NCBI RefSeq assembly: GCF_014841125.1
Contig: NZ_JACYTQ010000006.1
Location: 62,001 to 126,000, forward strand
DNA: 64,000 nucleotides
Reading direction: 5' to 3'
Source of the DNA: Echinicola arenosa
GTDB lineage: Bacteria; Bacteroidota; Bacteroidia; Cytophagales; Cyclobacteriaceae
In this document: piece after piece, positions 18,203 through 25,845 of the stretch
Layout of the letters: each line of letters opens with the position of its first letter
Numbering within the stretch: the first letter of the stretch is position 1
Translations under genes and position numbers: made by a program
The notes under the pieces: model-generated
Database searches by the model: none
Told to the model about the DNA's origin: nothing
What the model saw: only the letters and a program-made list of their open reading frames with translations

Positions 18203-19911
18203 GCCAAAGAGGAAAACATATTGACCAAGTAGTAAAGAGGAAGTTACTGCTGTCAGTTGGAGCTATATTAATTGTTATTGTAGGGCTTGTTTTGCTGAAT
18301 AGCATGCTGTCTTTTAGGCTTGACCTTACGGAGGAAAAGAGATTCTCCCTACATGAAGCTACTAAAAATGTACTGGCCAATCTGGAAGAGCCCCTAGAGG
18401 TGGATATTTTGCTAACAGGAAACCTGCCGGGAGGAATGAGGCGTTTTCAAAAAAATATTGAAGAGACCCTTGAAACCTTTAATGCATACAGTAGTAAAAA
18501 AATTTCCATTAGGTATTTTGACCCTTTGGAAATTAAAGTTGAGAATGAGCAGGAAGAATATATTTTGTATTTGGCAGAATTTGGGATTAATCCTACTAAT
18601 CTTTTTGCCAATAATAATGGAAGCCAAACTTCCCGTTTGATTTTTCCGGGAGTAGTGATTCGGAATGCAGAGTACGAAACGGGAGGTTTGTTGCTGAAAG
18701 GAGAAAATGGAATGTCTCCAGAACAGATTTTAAACCTATCTATTGAAAACCTGGAATATGAGCTAATCAGCATGATCGAGAAGCTGGTCAGTGCTGATAA
18801 GCAAGCTATAGCCATGATCACCAACCATGGAGAGCTACAGGATGATGAAGGGTATGGGATTGTCGAGGCATTGTCAGCAGAATATGAGGTGTACAAAGTT
18901 CCTTTGGAGCAAGCAAAGACTGTGGATGACCTTATGGTATTTGATGCGATAATTATCGCCGGTCCTAAAGCGAATTTCAAGGAGAGAGAAATTTACCTTA
19001 TGGATCAATATGTGATGAGAGGAGGGAATGTGCTCTTTTGTATTGATCCTTTGGCTGTTGATATGGAAAATGCCGGAGGAGAAGGAACGGTGGCATTAGC
19101 TTATGAAACGGGGTTGGATCAGCTACTTTTTAAGTATGGTGTTAGGATCAATAAAGACCTTATACAAGATATGAATTTTGGCTACTATCCAGTTGTGGCA
19201 GGAGATTTTGGTAATCAACCGCAAATCACGCCTTTACCATGGCCGTTTTATGTGATCGCAACGAATATGAGTGATCATGTGATCACTAAAGGCTTGGATC
19301 AGATGAAATTTAGGTTTGTCAGCTCTTTGGATACAGTTAAAGCAGAAGGTGTAAGAAAAACCCCATTGGTGTTCAGTGGAGATTATAGCCGAACACTGGC
19401 TCAGCCTGTAAACGTTGCTTTTAAAGATATGATGCAGGAGCCTGATATTTCTCTATTTAGCCAAAAGTATTTGCCTCTTGTGTATTTGTTGGAAGGGAAT
19501 TTTACTTCTTACTTTAAGAACAGGTTTTTGCCTGAAGAATTTAAGGGTGACGGAAAATTCACCGACTCAGGATCGGGGAATGTAGTAGTAGTCGGAGATG
19601 GCGATTGGATACAGGGAGTAAGAAATGTCCAGACAGGGGAGCCACTAGCTATTGGTATAGATCCATTTTCGGATGTAAGCGTTTCCAATAAAGTGTTCCT
19701 TGAAAATACGCTGAAGTATCTTTTGGATCCCAATGGAATCATGGTTACAAGAAGCAAAGAATTGAAAATTCGGCCTTTGAACAAAAAGCTTGTCGAAGAG
19801 GAGAAATTAAAGTGGCAGTTGATTAATATCGCCTTGCCCATTGTTTTGATTATGATGCTAGGGTCTGTGAAAGTTTATTGGAGAAAACGTAAATTTGGAA
19901 GCAAAAATTAA
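18199..19911 (+). CDS. gldG: Gliding motility ABC transporter substrate-binding-type protein GldG
   Basis: GldG (570 aa) is the third component of the Gld transporter. It has one hydrophobic helix near residues 15-35, a large extracytoplasmic region with the GldG/DUF4350-like ABC-type uncharacterised fold (DLTEEKRFSLHEAT followed by LTGNLPGGMRRF), and a second membrane helix near residues 535-555 followed by a basic tail. This two-helix arrangement is typical for GldG. It begins four bases inside gldF and ends the operon; no strong terminator follows before dnaN. Confidence 0.93.
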   Translation: MSQRGKHIDQVVKRKLLLSVGAILIVIVGLVLLNSMLSFRLDLTEEKRFSLHEATKNVLANLEEPLEVDILLTGNLPGGMRRFQKNIEETLETFNAYSSKKISIRYFDPLEIKVENEQEEYILYLAEFGINPTNLFANNNGSQTSRLIFPGVVIRNAEYETGGLLLKGENGMSPEQILNLSIENLEYELISMIEKLVSADKQAIAMITNHGELQDDEGYGIVEALSAEYEVYKVPLEQAKTVDDLMVFDAIIIAGPKANFKEREIYLMDQYVMRGGNVLFCIDPLAVDMENAGGEGTVALAYETGLDQLLFKYGVRINKDLIQDMNFGYYPVVAGDFGNQPQITPLPWPFYVIATNMSDHVITKGLDQMKFRFVSSLDTVKAEGVRKTPLVFSGDYSRTLAQPVNVAFKDMMQEPDISLFSQKYLPLVYLLEGNFTSYFKNRFLPEEFKGDGKFTDSGSGNVVVVGDGDWIQGVRNVQTGEPLAIGIDPFSDVSVSNKVFLENTLKYLLDPNGIMVTRSKELKIRPLNKKLVEEEKLKWQLINIALPIVLIMMLGSVKVYWRKRKFGSKN

Positions 19912-20112
19912 AGGAAATTTAAGAGAATTTATTGGGAGCAATTTTTTTGAGTAGAAATTCTGTAGGCTTACCTGCTTTTATGATTTTATTTATAAATTTA
20001 CCCTGTTGAAAACTAATTGGAATAATAGCCTAGGATCAATGTGCTGAAATTGAGTGTTTATTGAAATAATGTCATATTTAGCCTTGTCCTTAAATAACTA
20101 AATCATATTCAC

Positions 20113-21237
20113 ATGAAATTTATTGTTTCTTCTTCTGCTCTTTTGAAGCAACTTTCCGGAATCAATGGAGTGGTGACTACCAATCCGGTCGTGCCGATAT
20201 TAGAAAACTTTCTTTTTGAAATAAAGGAAAGTAAGTTAACCATTACGGCTTCCGACCTACAGACCTCCATGATGACTGAGATAGATGTTGAGGCTAAAGA
20301 AGATGGAAATATTGCCGTTCCAGCAAAGATTCTTATCGAGACCCTGAAAAATCTTCCAGAGCAGCCGGTAACTTTCAGTATCGATCATGATACCTACAGT
20401 GTGGAAATCAGCTCTGATAATGGTCGATACAAATTGGCTGGTGAGAATGCTACAGATTTTCCAAAAATTCCTTCAGTAAGCAATGCTACAGCTGTGGATA
20501 TGTCAACTGAAGTACTTAGTAGCGCCATCAACAATACCATTTTTGCGACAAGTAATGATGAGCTTCGTCCTGCGATGACAGGTGTTTATGTGAATTTGAG
20601 CACAACTAATACAACATTTGTAGCCACTGATGGACACCGGTTAATCCGATACAGGAGAGTAGATATTGCGGCTCAGGATGCTGCAAGTATTATTATTCCT
20701 AGAAAGGCACTTAACCTTTTGAAGTCAACACTTCCGGCAGAGAATGTTCCTGTGACGGTCGAATTCAATAATTCCAATGCTTATTTCAAGTTTGGTAATA
20801 TCCAGATGATCTGTCGTTTGATCGATGAACGGTTCCCTGATTATGAAAATGTAATTCCGGTGGACAACGACAATGATATGACCATCGATAGAGTAGAGTT
20901 TTTAAGCTCATTGAAAAGGATTGCCATTTACGCAAATAAAACTACTCACCAAGTAAGGTTAAAACTTACTGGAAGTGAGCTTCAGATTTCTGCTGAAGAT
21001 CTGGATTTCTCTAACGAGGCTAATGAAAGACTTTCTTGTGAGCATGAAGGAGAGGATATCGAGATTGGTTTCAATGCAAAGTTCTTGGTAGAGATGTTGA
21101 ATAACATTTCAGCCAAGCAAGTGACCTTAAAATTTAGTGCACCTAACAGAGCTGGTTTGATCGTGCCTAGTGATAAGGGAGATAATGAAGATATTTTGAT
21201 GTTGGTGATGCCAGTTATGTTAAATAATTACGTTTAA
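20113..21237 (+). CDS. dnaN: DNA polymerase III beta subunit (sliding clamp)
   Basis: DnaN forms the ring-shaped dimer that holds DNA polymerase III on DNA. The 374-residue product shows the three clamp repeats, with MKFIVSSSALLKQL at the start, the ATDGHRL motif of the middle repeat near residue 175, and the C-terminal MLVMPVMLNNYV, whose last residues form part of the partner-binding pocket. dnaA and an origin are not next to it here, which is common in Bacteroidota. It is preceded by about 200 AT-rich bases with no convincing TAnnTTTG box and is followed by a hairpin terminator. Confidence 0.96.
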   Translation: MKFIVSSSALLKQLSGINGVVTTNPVVPILENFLFEIKESKLTITASDLQTSMMTEIDVEAKEDGNIAVPAKILIETLKNLPEQPVTFSIDHDTYSVEISSDNGRYKLAGENATDFPKIPSVSNATAVDMSTEVLSSAINNTIFATSNDELRPAMTGVYVNLSTTNTTFVATDGHRLIRYRRVDIAAQDAASIIIPRKALNLLKSTLPAENVPVTVEFNNSNAYFKFGNIQMICRLIDERFPDYENVIPVDNDNDMTIDRVEFLSSLKRIAIYANKTTHQVRLKLTGSELQISAEDLDFSNEANERLSCEHEGEDIEIGFNAKFLVEMLNNISAKQVTLKFSAPNRAGLIVPSDKGDNEDILMLVMPVMLNNYV

Positions 21238-21256
21238 TCGTAAACAAGTATATACT

Positions 21257-21296
21257 AAAAAGCCAGCCTAAATTTAATTTAGACTGGCTTTTGTAT
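21257..21296. terminator. Bidirectional hairpin terminator after dnaN
   Basis: AAAAGCCAG (21257-21265) pairs with CTGGCTTTT (21284-21292), and an inner CTAAATT/AATTTAG pairing extends the stem. A and T runs flank both sides. It separates dnaN from the convergent hypothetical gene. Confidence 0.8.
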
Positions 21297-21307
21297 TTTA
21301 TGTAGTT

Positions 21308-22126
21308 TTACTCAGTGATTACCTCACCTATGTTTTCCATTAGGATATTCTTCAATAATTTAAATGGCGCTTGATTACCTGAGGTACAGGTGATTTCTTC
21401 CGTGGATTTGTCAATGTATATGAGGTAATCTAATGTCAAGTTCTCATTGTTTTTAAGAGTACATTCAATTTCATAGACTTGGTCATTGTCAGTGGTCACC
21501 AGGTATGTTCCACTTAATCCAGTGACAGATTGGTCGTTTTTATTTACCTGCTCTAGCAAAACTTTACCCTCACTTAATAAGGTGAATGAGTGGTCAATAG
21601 GTGGGGTTTTGATTTTTTGGCCATTGATGATCAGGTCTTTTCCATCTTGGTCTTTGACAACCGATTCAGTCTGGGTTCCCATAAAATTGCCTATGAAATA
21701 AGGCGTACTTTCCATTTTGGTCAAGGAATCTTGACCAGCTAGCGATTCAGTAAGGGTTTTAAGTAAAGACTTCAGTTTTTGATTAATACCGTAATTTACC
21801 TCAAGTTGGTTAGTTGTTTCATTAAGCTCGGTTTTCAAACTGTCTTGGCTTTTTTTTAACTCCAATATTTGATGATCTAATGAATTTAAGTCTTGTAGTA
21901 AACCGTCCTTTTCATAACCCAGCTTTCGTTTGTCTGACTCAAGATTTTCAATTCTTTGTTTTAATAGTGTCATTTCATTCTTCAGTGATGAAATTTCTTG
22001 AACATGTTGCTGATAAGCATCCTCCAAGTCTTTCTTTTTAGAAGGCATTTCTTGAGCTATCAACGGATAGATATTAAGTAACATAAGCCCTATTATTAGG
22101 GGGGGTAATTTGATAAAAGAGTTCAT
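21308..22126 (-). CDS. Exported coiled-coil protein of unknown function
   Basis: I do not recognise this family. From the ATG at 22126 the product is 272 aa. It has a signal peptide (MNSFIKLP then a hydrophobic core ending about IAQ), a long heptad-rich stretch at about residues 30-130 (Leu/Ile spacing with many Glu, Lys, Gln) predicted as coiled coil, and a C-terminal beta-rich region of about 140 residues with short charged loops. An upstream ATG at 22132 and a longer reading to 22207 exist, but they would place charged sequence before the signal peptide. It is convergent to dnaN. Confidence 0.7.
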   Translation of the reverse strand: MNSFIKLPPLIIGLMLLNIYPLIAQEMPSKKKDLEDAYQQHVQEISSLKNEMTLLKQRIENLESDKRKLGYEKDGLLQDLNSLDHQILELKKSQDSLKTELNETTNQLEVNYGINQKLKSLLKTLTESLAGQDSLTKMESTPYFIGNFMGTQTESVVKDQDGKDLIINGQKIKTPPIDHSFTLLSEGKVLLEQVNKNDQSVTGLSGTYLVTTDNDQVYEIECTLKNNENLTLDYLIYIDKSTEEITCTSGNQAPFKLLKNILMENIGEVITE

Positions 22127-22431
22127 ATACATTTTGATTTTATGATTTTGAAAAGTCCTATGATTACTCCATTTGGGATATAGTGTTTCATTATTTGGAT
22201 TGTTCATTTATGAAATGATGTCACTTGTTAGTTTTATGAATATAGTTAAAAAATAAATTTTTATGCAAGTCAAGAAATATGTTTTTAATTACCTGTGTAT
22301 AGTAGAAAATGTTAGGGGTCTTGAATTGATCAAATGTTTAATATGACTATTCGCAATGTTGCACGTAGCTATATTTTCTTTGGTTTATGCTTTTATGATT
22401 CTGTCCTTTTCCATTGATGAAAAGGACCAAA

Positions 22432-22449
22432 TCCCGATAGCTATCGGGA
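22432..22449. repeat. 18-bp perfect palindrome
   Basis: TCCCGATAG followed directly by CTATCGGGA, a perfect inverted repeat without spacer. It is the only copy in the window. Similar GC-rich palindromes in otherwise AT-rich intergenic DNA are common in marine Bacteroidota genomes (recalled, not checked). Confidence 0.8.
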
Positions 22450-22548
22450 CTAGGCCAGTGGTGCGGCATTTAAATTGGGTATACCGATTTATCTTTAATA
22501 TAGGAATCCTTCATCCCAATTTAATTTTAAGAAAACTGTTCCGGCCTA

Positions 22549-22594
22549 AAAATGAGCGGATCTCGCTGTTCCACGACGCGAGCTAGCTCATTTT
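22549..22594. repeat. REP-like imperfect hairpin
   Basis: AAAATGAGC (22549-22557) pairs with GCTCATTTT (22586-22594). After a small internal loop, CTCGC (22562-22566) pairs with GCGAG (22578-22582) around an 11-base loop. There is no T-run terminator tail. Size and shape resemble a repetitive extragenic palindrome. The direct repeat CTGTTCC occurs at 22537 and 22567. Confidence 0.6.
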
Positions 22595-22862
22595 CTTAAC
22601 AGCCTGCCCATTTTCCTTAAAACCTGCCCCACCAAGGGCCATCCTTACTTTTCGATACCATATTATGCCTATAAACAAGTACGTGCAAAATTACGGATGC
22701 ACATAATGTTTAATAACTTAATGTTAACTATTGATAAATTATTAATGTACTGTAATACAAGTTGTTAAAAAACTTAACATTGAAAAACGAGCCAATGCTT
22801 TGACTCTATGTTAACTAATTGTTAATTTAATAACATAAAATTAACATAGAAAGGAGGGTAGG

Positions 22863-23684
22863 TTGAAAAGGGTATTAATTATACTGATAGCATTGATTTT
22901 GGTGATATACCAAGGTATGTCACAGGATTGGTCTGAAGGCCAGTCTGTTTTTGAAAGTGATGCGGAGAAAGAATTATTGTTAAGCCAGGCACAGCCAATT
23001 GATCTTTTAAAAGCCTTGCACGCAAAGGATGAGGTGGATATGAAGCAGTTTGAAAAATTGACTGAAAAGCTGGATAAGAAAGCCGATAAAAAACATTTTG
23101 TTGAATGGTTTGTTGGGGAGGTTTTTCATAAGTCCCATCAATATGTTTTAAAAAACTATCATCGTCACAGCACATTCAACGAGACCTTGGAAAGAGGGGC
23201 ATATGATTGTGTCAGTGGTTCAGCAGTATTAGGACTTTTACTTGATAGGTATGGTTTCGATTTTGAGATAATAGAGACGGATTTTCATGTATTTGTTCTG
23301 GTTCATGATAATGATAAAACTTATGTTTTAGAAAGTACTGAGCCGCTTTCTGGCTTTATAAAAGATCAAGATGAGGTAAAGGATTACATTGCAGTTTTTA
23401 TGCCGAGAAAGCAAAACCAGTCAAAAAGAGATCGATCAGAGTTGGCTGGACTCTCAGATAGGGCTGGTGAAGAAAATACCATCTATTCCTCTATTTCTTT
23501 AAAAGAACTAGCTGGGCTTCAATATTACAATGATGCTATTCTTCATTTCAATGAAGGTCAACAGGGAACTGCATTAAAGCAACTAAAAAAGGCAAAAGGT
23601 ATTTATCCCAGTGATAGGGTAAACGCTTTTGACCAATACCTCTCTCAACTAGAGAGTGAAAGCAAGAAATTAGCGAGGAGATGA
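22863..23684 (+). CDS. Exported protein with transglutaminase/papain-like Cys-His region
   Basis: A 273-residue secreted protein of uncertain function. It opens with a signal peptide (MKRVLIIL... to about residue 20). The middle region AYDCVSGSAVLGLLL followed by FHVFVLV puts C116 and H142 where the transglutaminase-like fold places its Cys and His, with E157 or E160 as a possible third residue. The C-terminal third is charged, with a helical repeat (FNEGQQGTALKQLKKA) that could be a TPR remnant. The start is TTG at 22863, chosen because AGGAGG lies five bases upstream and the signal peptide begins there. Fold assignment is inference. Confidence 0.7.
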   Translation: MKRVLIILIALILVIYQGMSQDWSEGQSVFESDAEKELLLSQAQPIDLLKALHAKDEVDMKQFEKLTEKLDKKADKKHFVEWFVGEVFHKSHQYVLKNYHRHSTFNETLERGAYDCVSGSAVLGLLLDRYGFDFEIIETDFHVFVLVHDNDKTYVLESTEPLSGFIKDQDEVKDYIAVFMPRKQNQSKRDRSELAGLSDRAGEENTIYSSISLKELAGLQYYNDAILHFNEGQQGTALKQLKKAKGIYPSDRVNAFDQYLSQLESESKKLARR

Positions 23685-23697
23685 TTTTTTAAGTGAT

Positions 23698-23731
23698 AAG
23701 GCCGGTGAAAATTTCAACCGGCCTTTGTTTA
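23698..23731. terminator. Bidirectional hairpin terminator
   Basis: AAGGCCGGT (23698-23706) pairs with ACCGGCCTT (23717-23725), with the inner GAAA/TTTC also able to pair, followed by a short T-rich tail. It lies between the convergent transglutaminase-like gene and murA. Confidence 0.85.
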
Positions 23732-23745
23732 TATTGGACAGAATG

Positions 23746-25053
23746 TTAATCAATCCTAACAATATCAGCACCTAGAGCATTTAGTCTTTGATCTATGTAT
23801 TGATATCCTCTGTCTATTTGTTCAACATTGTCAATCACAGAAGTCCCTTCTGCAGACAATGCCGCGATCAAAAGGGATACCCCAGCTCGAATGTCTGGAG
23901 AAGTCATTCGAATACCTTTAAGAGGATATTTTCTGTCCAGCCCTATAACCGTGGCTCTGTGGGGGTCGCAAAGGATTATTTGAGCTCCCATATCAATTAG
24001 CTTATCTACAAAGAAAAGCCGGCTTTCAAACATTTTCTGATGAACCAATACCGTGCCTTTGGCCTGGGTAGCAGTTACCAATACAATGCTGAGCAAGTCT
24101 GGAGTGAAACCTGGCCATATTGCGTCAGCAACTGTAAGGATGGAGCCATCAATAAATGTCTCTATTTCATAATGCTTTTGTGCTGGGATATGGATGTCAT
24201 CGCCTCTGAACTCCAATTTGATGCCCATCCTTCGGAAAGTATCAGGGATAATGCCTAATCTATGGATTTGGGCATCCTTGATAGTGATTTCGGATTGAGT
24301 CATGGCTGCAAGACCGATAAACGACCCAATTTCTATCATATCAGGAAGTAAGGTGTGCTCAGTCCCACCCAGCTTCTCAACTCCCTCTATGTTCAATAAG
24401 TTGGAGCCTACTCCAGTGATTTTTGCTCCCATCCGGTTAAGCATGTCACAAAGTTGCTGTAGGTAAGGTTCACATGCGGCATTGTAAATGGTGGTTTTTC
24501 CTTTAGCCAATACAGCGGCCATAAGGATATTGGCTGTGCCAGTGACAGAAGCTTCGTCAAGGAGCATATAGGCTCCTTTTAGTTCCTTTCCGTCAATATT
24601 GTATATTTCTCTTTGGGTATCGTAGTTGAATTTGGCCCCCAAGTTTTGAAAACCAATAAAATGGGTGTCCAATCTTCTGCGTCCAATTTTATCTCCCCCT
24701 GGTTTGGATATTTTTCCTTTTCCAAATCTTGCCAATAAAGGACCGAGAATCATAACTGAACCTCTTAAAGCAGATGCTTTAGTCAGGAATTTGTCAGAGT
24801 CCAAATACTCGAGGTCTACTTTGGAAGCATTGAATCGGTAGCTTTCGGGAGCGATCTTTTCTACACTTACTCCCATATCCGCCAATAATTCAATGAGTTT
24901 ATTGACATCCCTGATGTTAGGGATTTTGTTGATTGTTACGTCTTGGTCTGTTAAAAGTACGGCGCATAAAATTTGTAGCGCTTCATTTTTAGCGCCTTGA
25001 GGGGTGATTTCGCCTTTTAATTTTAATCCCCCTTTTACTCGGAATGAGGACAT
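23746..25053 (-). CDS. murA: UDP-N-acetylglucosamine 1-carboxyvinyltransferase, Cys-to-Asp form
   Basis: MurA transfers enolpyruvate from PEP to UDP-GlcNAc, the committed step of peptidoglycan synthesis, in the cytoplasm. The EPSP-synthase fold is clear over 435 aa and K22 (QGAKNEA) is conserved. The active-site loop normally reads PGGC-x-IG, but here residues 118-124 are PGGDKIG: D121 (GAT, bases 24691-24693) stands at the position of the catalytic, fosfomycin-target cysteine (C115 in E. coli). Asp at this site is known to give active, fosfomycin-insensitive enzymes in other bacteria. The start codon overlaps the stop of the upstream DUF4290 gene by one base. Confidence 0.96.
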   Translation of the reverse strand: MSSFRVKGGLKLKGEITPQGAKNEALQILCAVLLTDQDVTINKIPNIRDVNKLIELLADMGVSVEKIAPESYRFNASKVDLEYLDSDKFLTKASALRGSVMILGPLLARFGKGKISKPGGDKIGRRRLDTHFIGFQNLGAKFNYDTQREIYNIDGKELKGAYMLLDEASVTGTANILMAAVLAKGKTTIYNAACEPYLQQLCDMLNRMGAKITGVGSNLLNIEGVEKLGGTEHTLLPDMIEIGSFIGLAAMTQSEITIKDAQIHRLGIIPDTFRRMGIKLEFRGDDIHIPAQKHYEIETFIDGSILTVADAIWPGFTPDLLSIVLVTATQAKGTVLVHQKMFESRLFFVDKLIDMGAQIILCDPHRATVIGLDRKYPLKGIRMTSPDIRAGVSLLIAALSAEGTSVIDNVEQIDRGYQYIDQRLNALGADIVRID

Positions 25054-25712
25054 TAATTTCTGCGTTTTTTGTAGTTACCTCCGTTGTTTCTTCTTTTGCC
25101 TCCTCTTCTTCCAGAGTTGGATGGTTGGTCTGGTTGACTGTTAGTTTTGAAATCTCTTCTCATGTTGGTTTCGAAGAGGGAATTTTCTTTTACCTTTTCA
25201 AGGTCAATATGGAGTTTGCCTTTTGAGAGCGTTTTGATGTCGTCAATGATGATACCATCGTCAAAATTTTCCCTGTTCCAAGTAGAATGGAAGCTTCTCA
25301 TTAACTGGCCTATATAGATGATGGCAGTTTCTTGTTCTTCATCATTTTGGATTTCAATGGCTCTTTCTATGAGCTTTTCAATGTTCCTCCCGTAGTGCTT
25401 GAACTTTACTTCGCCTTCAGGGTATCCAATGGTTAGCGGCTTTTTGCCCAAAATTTCCTTTTCCGGCATTGGAAAAGGACTGTCAACATCCAACTGGAAA
25501 TTGGACATGATGAAAAGGTCGTCCCATAACTTTTGGTCGTTCTCAATTTTAAGTTGGGGATTAAGTTGCTTCATCAGTTCTACCAAGGTATAGGACTGTT
25601 CAGTCCTCTTGGCTTTGTCAGGAACATTGGTGATATAGTCCACCAGTTTCTGAATGTTTTTTCCGTATTCTTTCAAAATTACTGAGTGTTTATGCTTTTC
25701 TTGTTCTTTCAT
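25053..25712 (-). CDS. DUF4290 family protein
   Basis: A 219-residue protein of the Bacteroidota family DUF4290, of unknown function. The N-terminal about 170 residues are helical and charged (KEYGKNIQKLVDYI early and HYGRNIEKLIERAI mid-protein, two related segments). The last about 35 residues form a basic tail rich in Arg, Lys, Gly and Asn, resembling nucleic-acid-binding RGG-like tails. The stop overlaps the murA start by one base, so the two are probably translated together, and the pairing suggests a link to cell-wall synthesis. No signal peptide is visible. Confidence 0.85.
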   Translation of the reverse strand: MKEQEKHKHSVILKEYGKNIQKLVDYITNVPDKAKRTEQSYTLVELMKQLNPQLKIENDQKLWDDLFIMSNFQLDVDSPFPMPEKEILGKKPLTIGYPEGEVKFKHYGRNIEKLIERAIEIQNDEEQETAIIYIGQLMRSFHSTWNRENFDDGIIIDDIKTLSKGKLHIDLEKVKENSLFETNMRRDFKTNSQPDQPSNSGRRGGKRRNNGGNYKKRRN

Positions 25713-25845
25713 ATCTTGCCCCAGTTAAGTTAACAACTGCTTCAATTTACGAAAAAATGTCGTTAAATGGGGTAGATGGATTTATGATAATGTTAATGGT
25801 TTTGCTGTTAGGCAAAACTTTATCTATACTCATTAGTGGTTTTTT

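Larger units (their letters stand above)
22127..22862. other. AT-rich non-coding region with palindromes and TTAAC repeats
   Basis: No credible gene lies here. It holds an 18-bp perfect palindrome (22432-22449), a two-part hairpin (22549-22594), two exact copies of ATGTTAACTA (22721 and 22808) among several other TTAAC/GTTAA words, and a strong ribosome-binding site (AGGAGG, 22852-22857) for the next gene. A 76-codon open frame at 22356-22586 runs through the palindromes and is not convincing. Confidence 0.65.

Noticed and set aside
22356-22586. 76-codon open frame in the spacer before the transglutaminase-like gene
   Set aside because: It runs through the 18-bp palindrome and the REP-like hairpin, has no recognisable domain and no ribosome-binding site, and is probably a chance frame.
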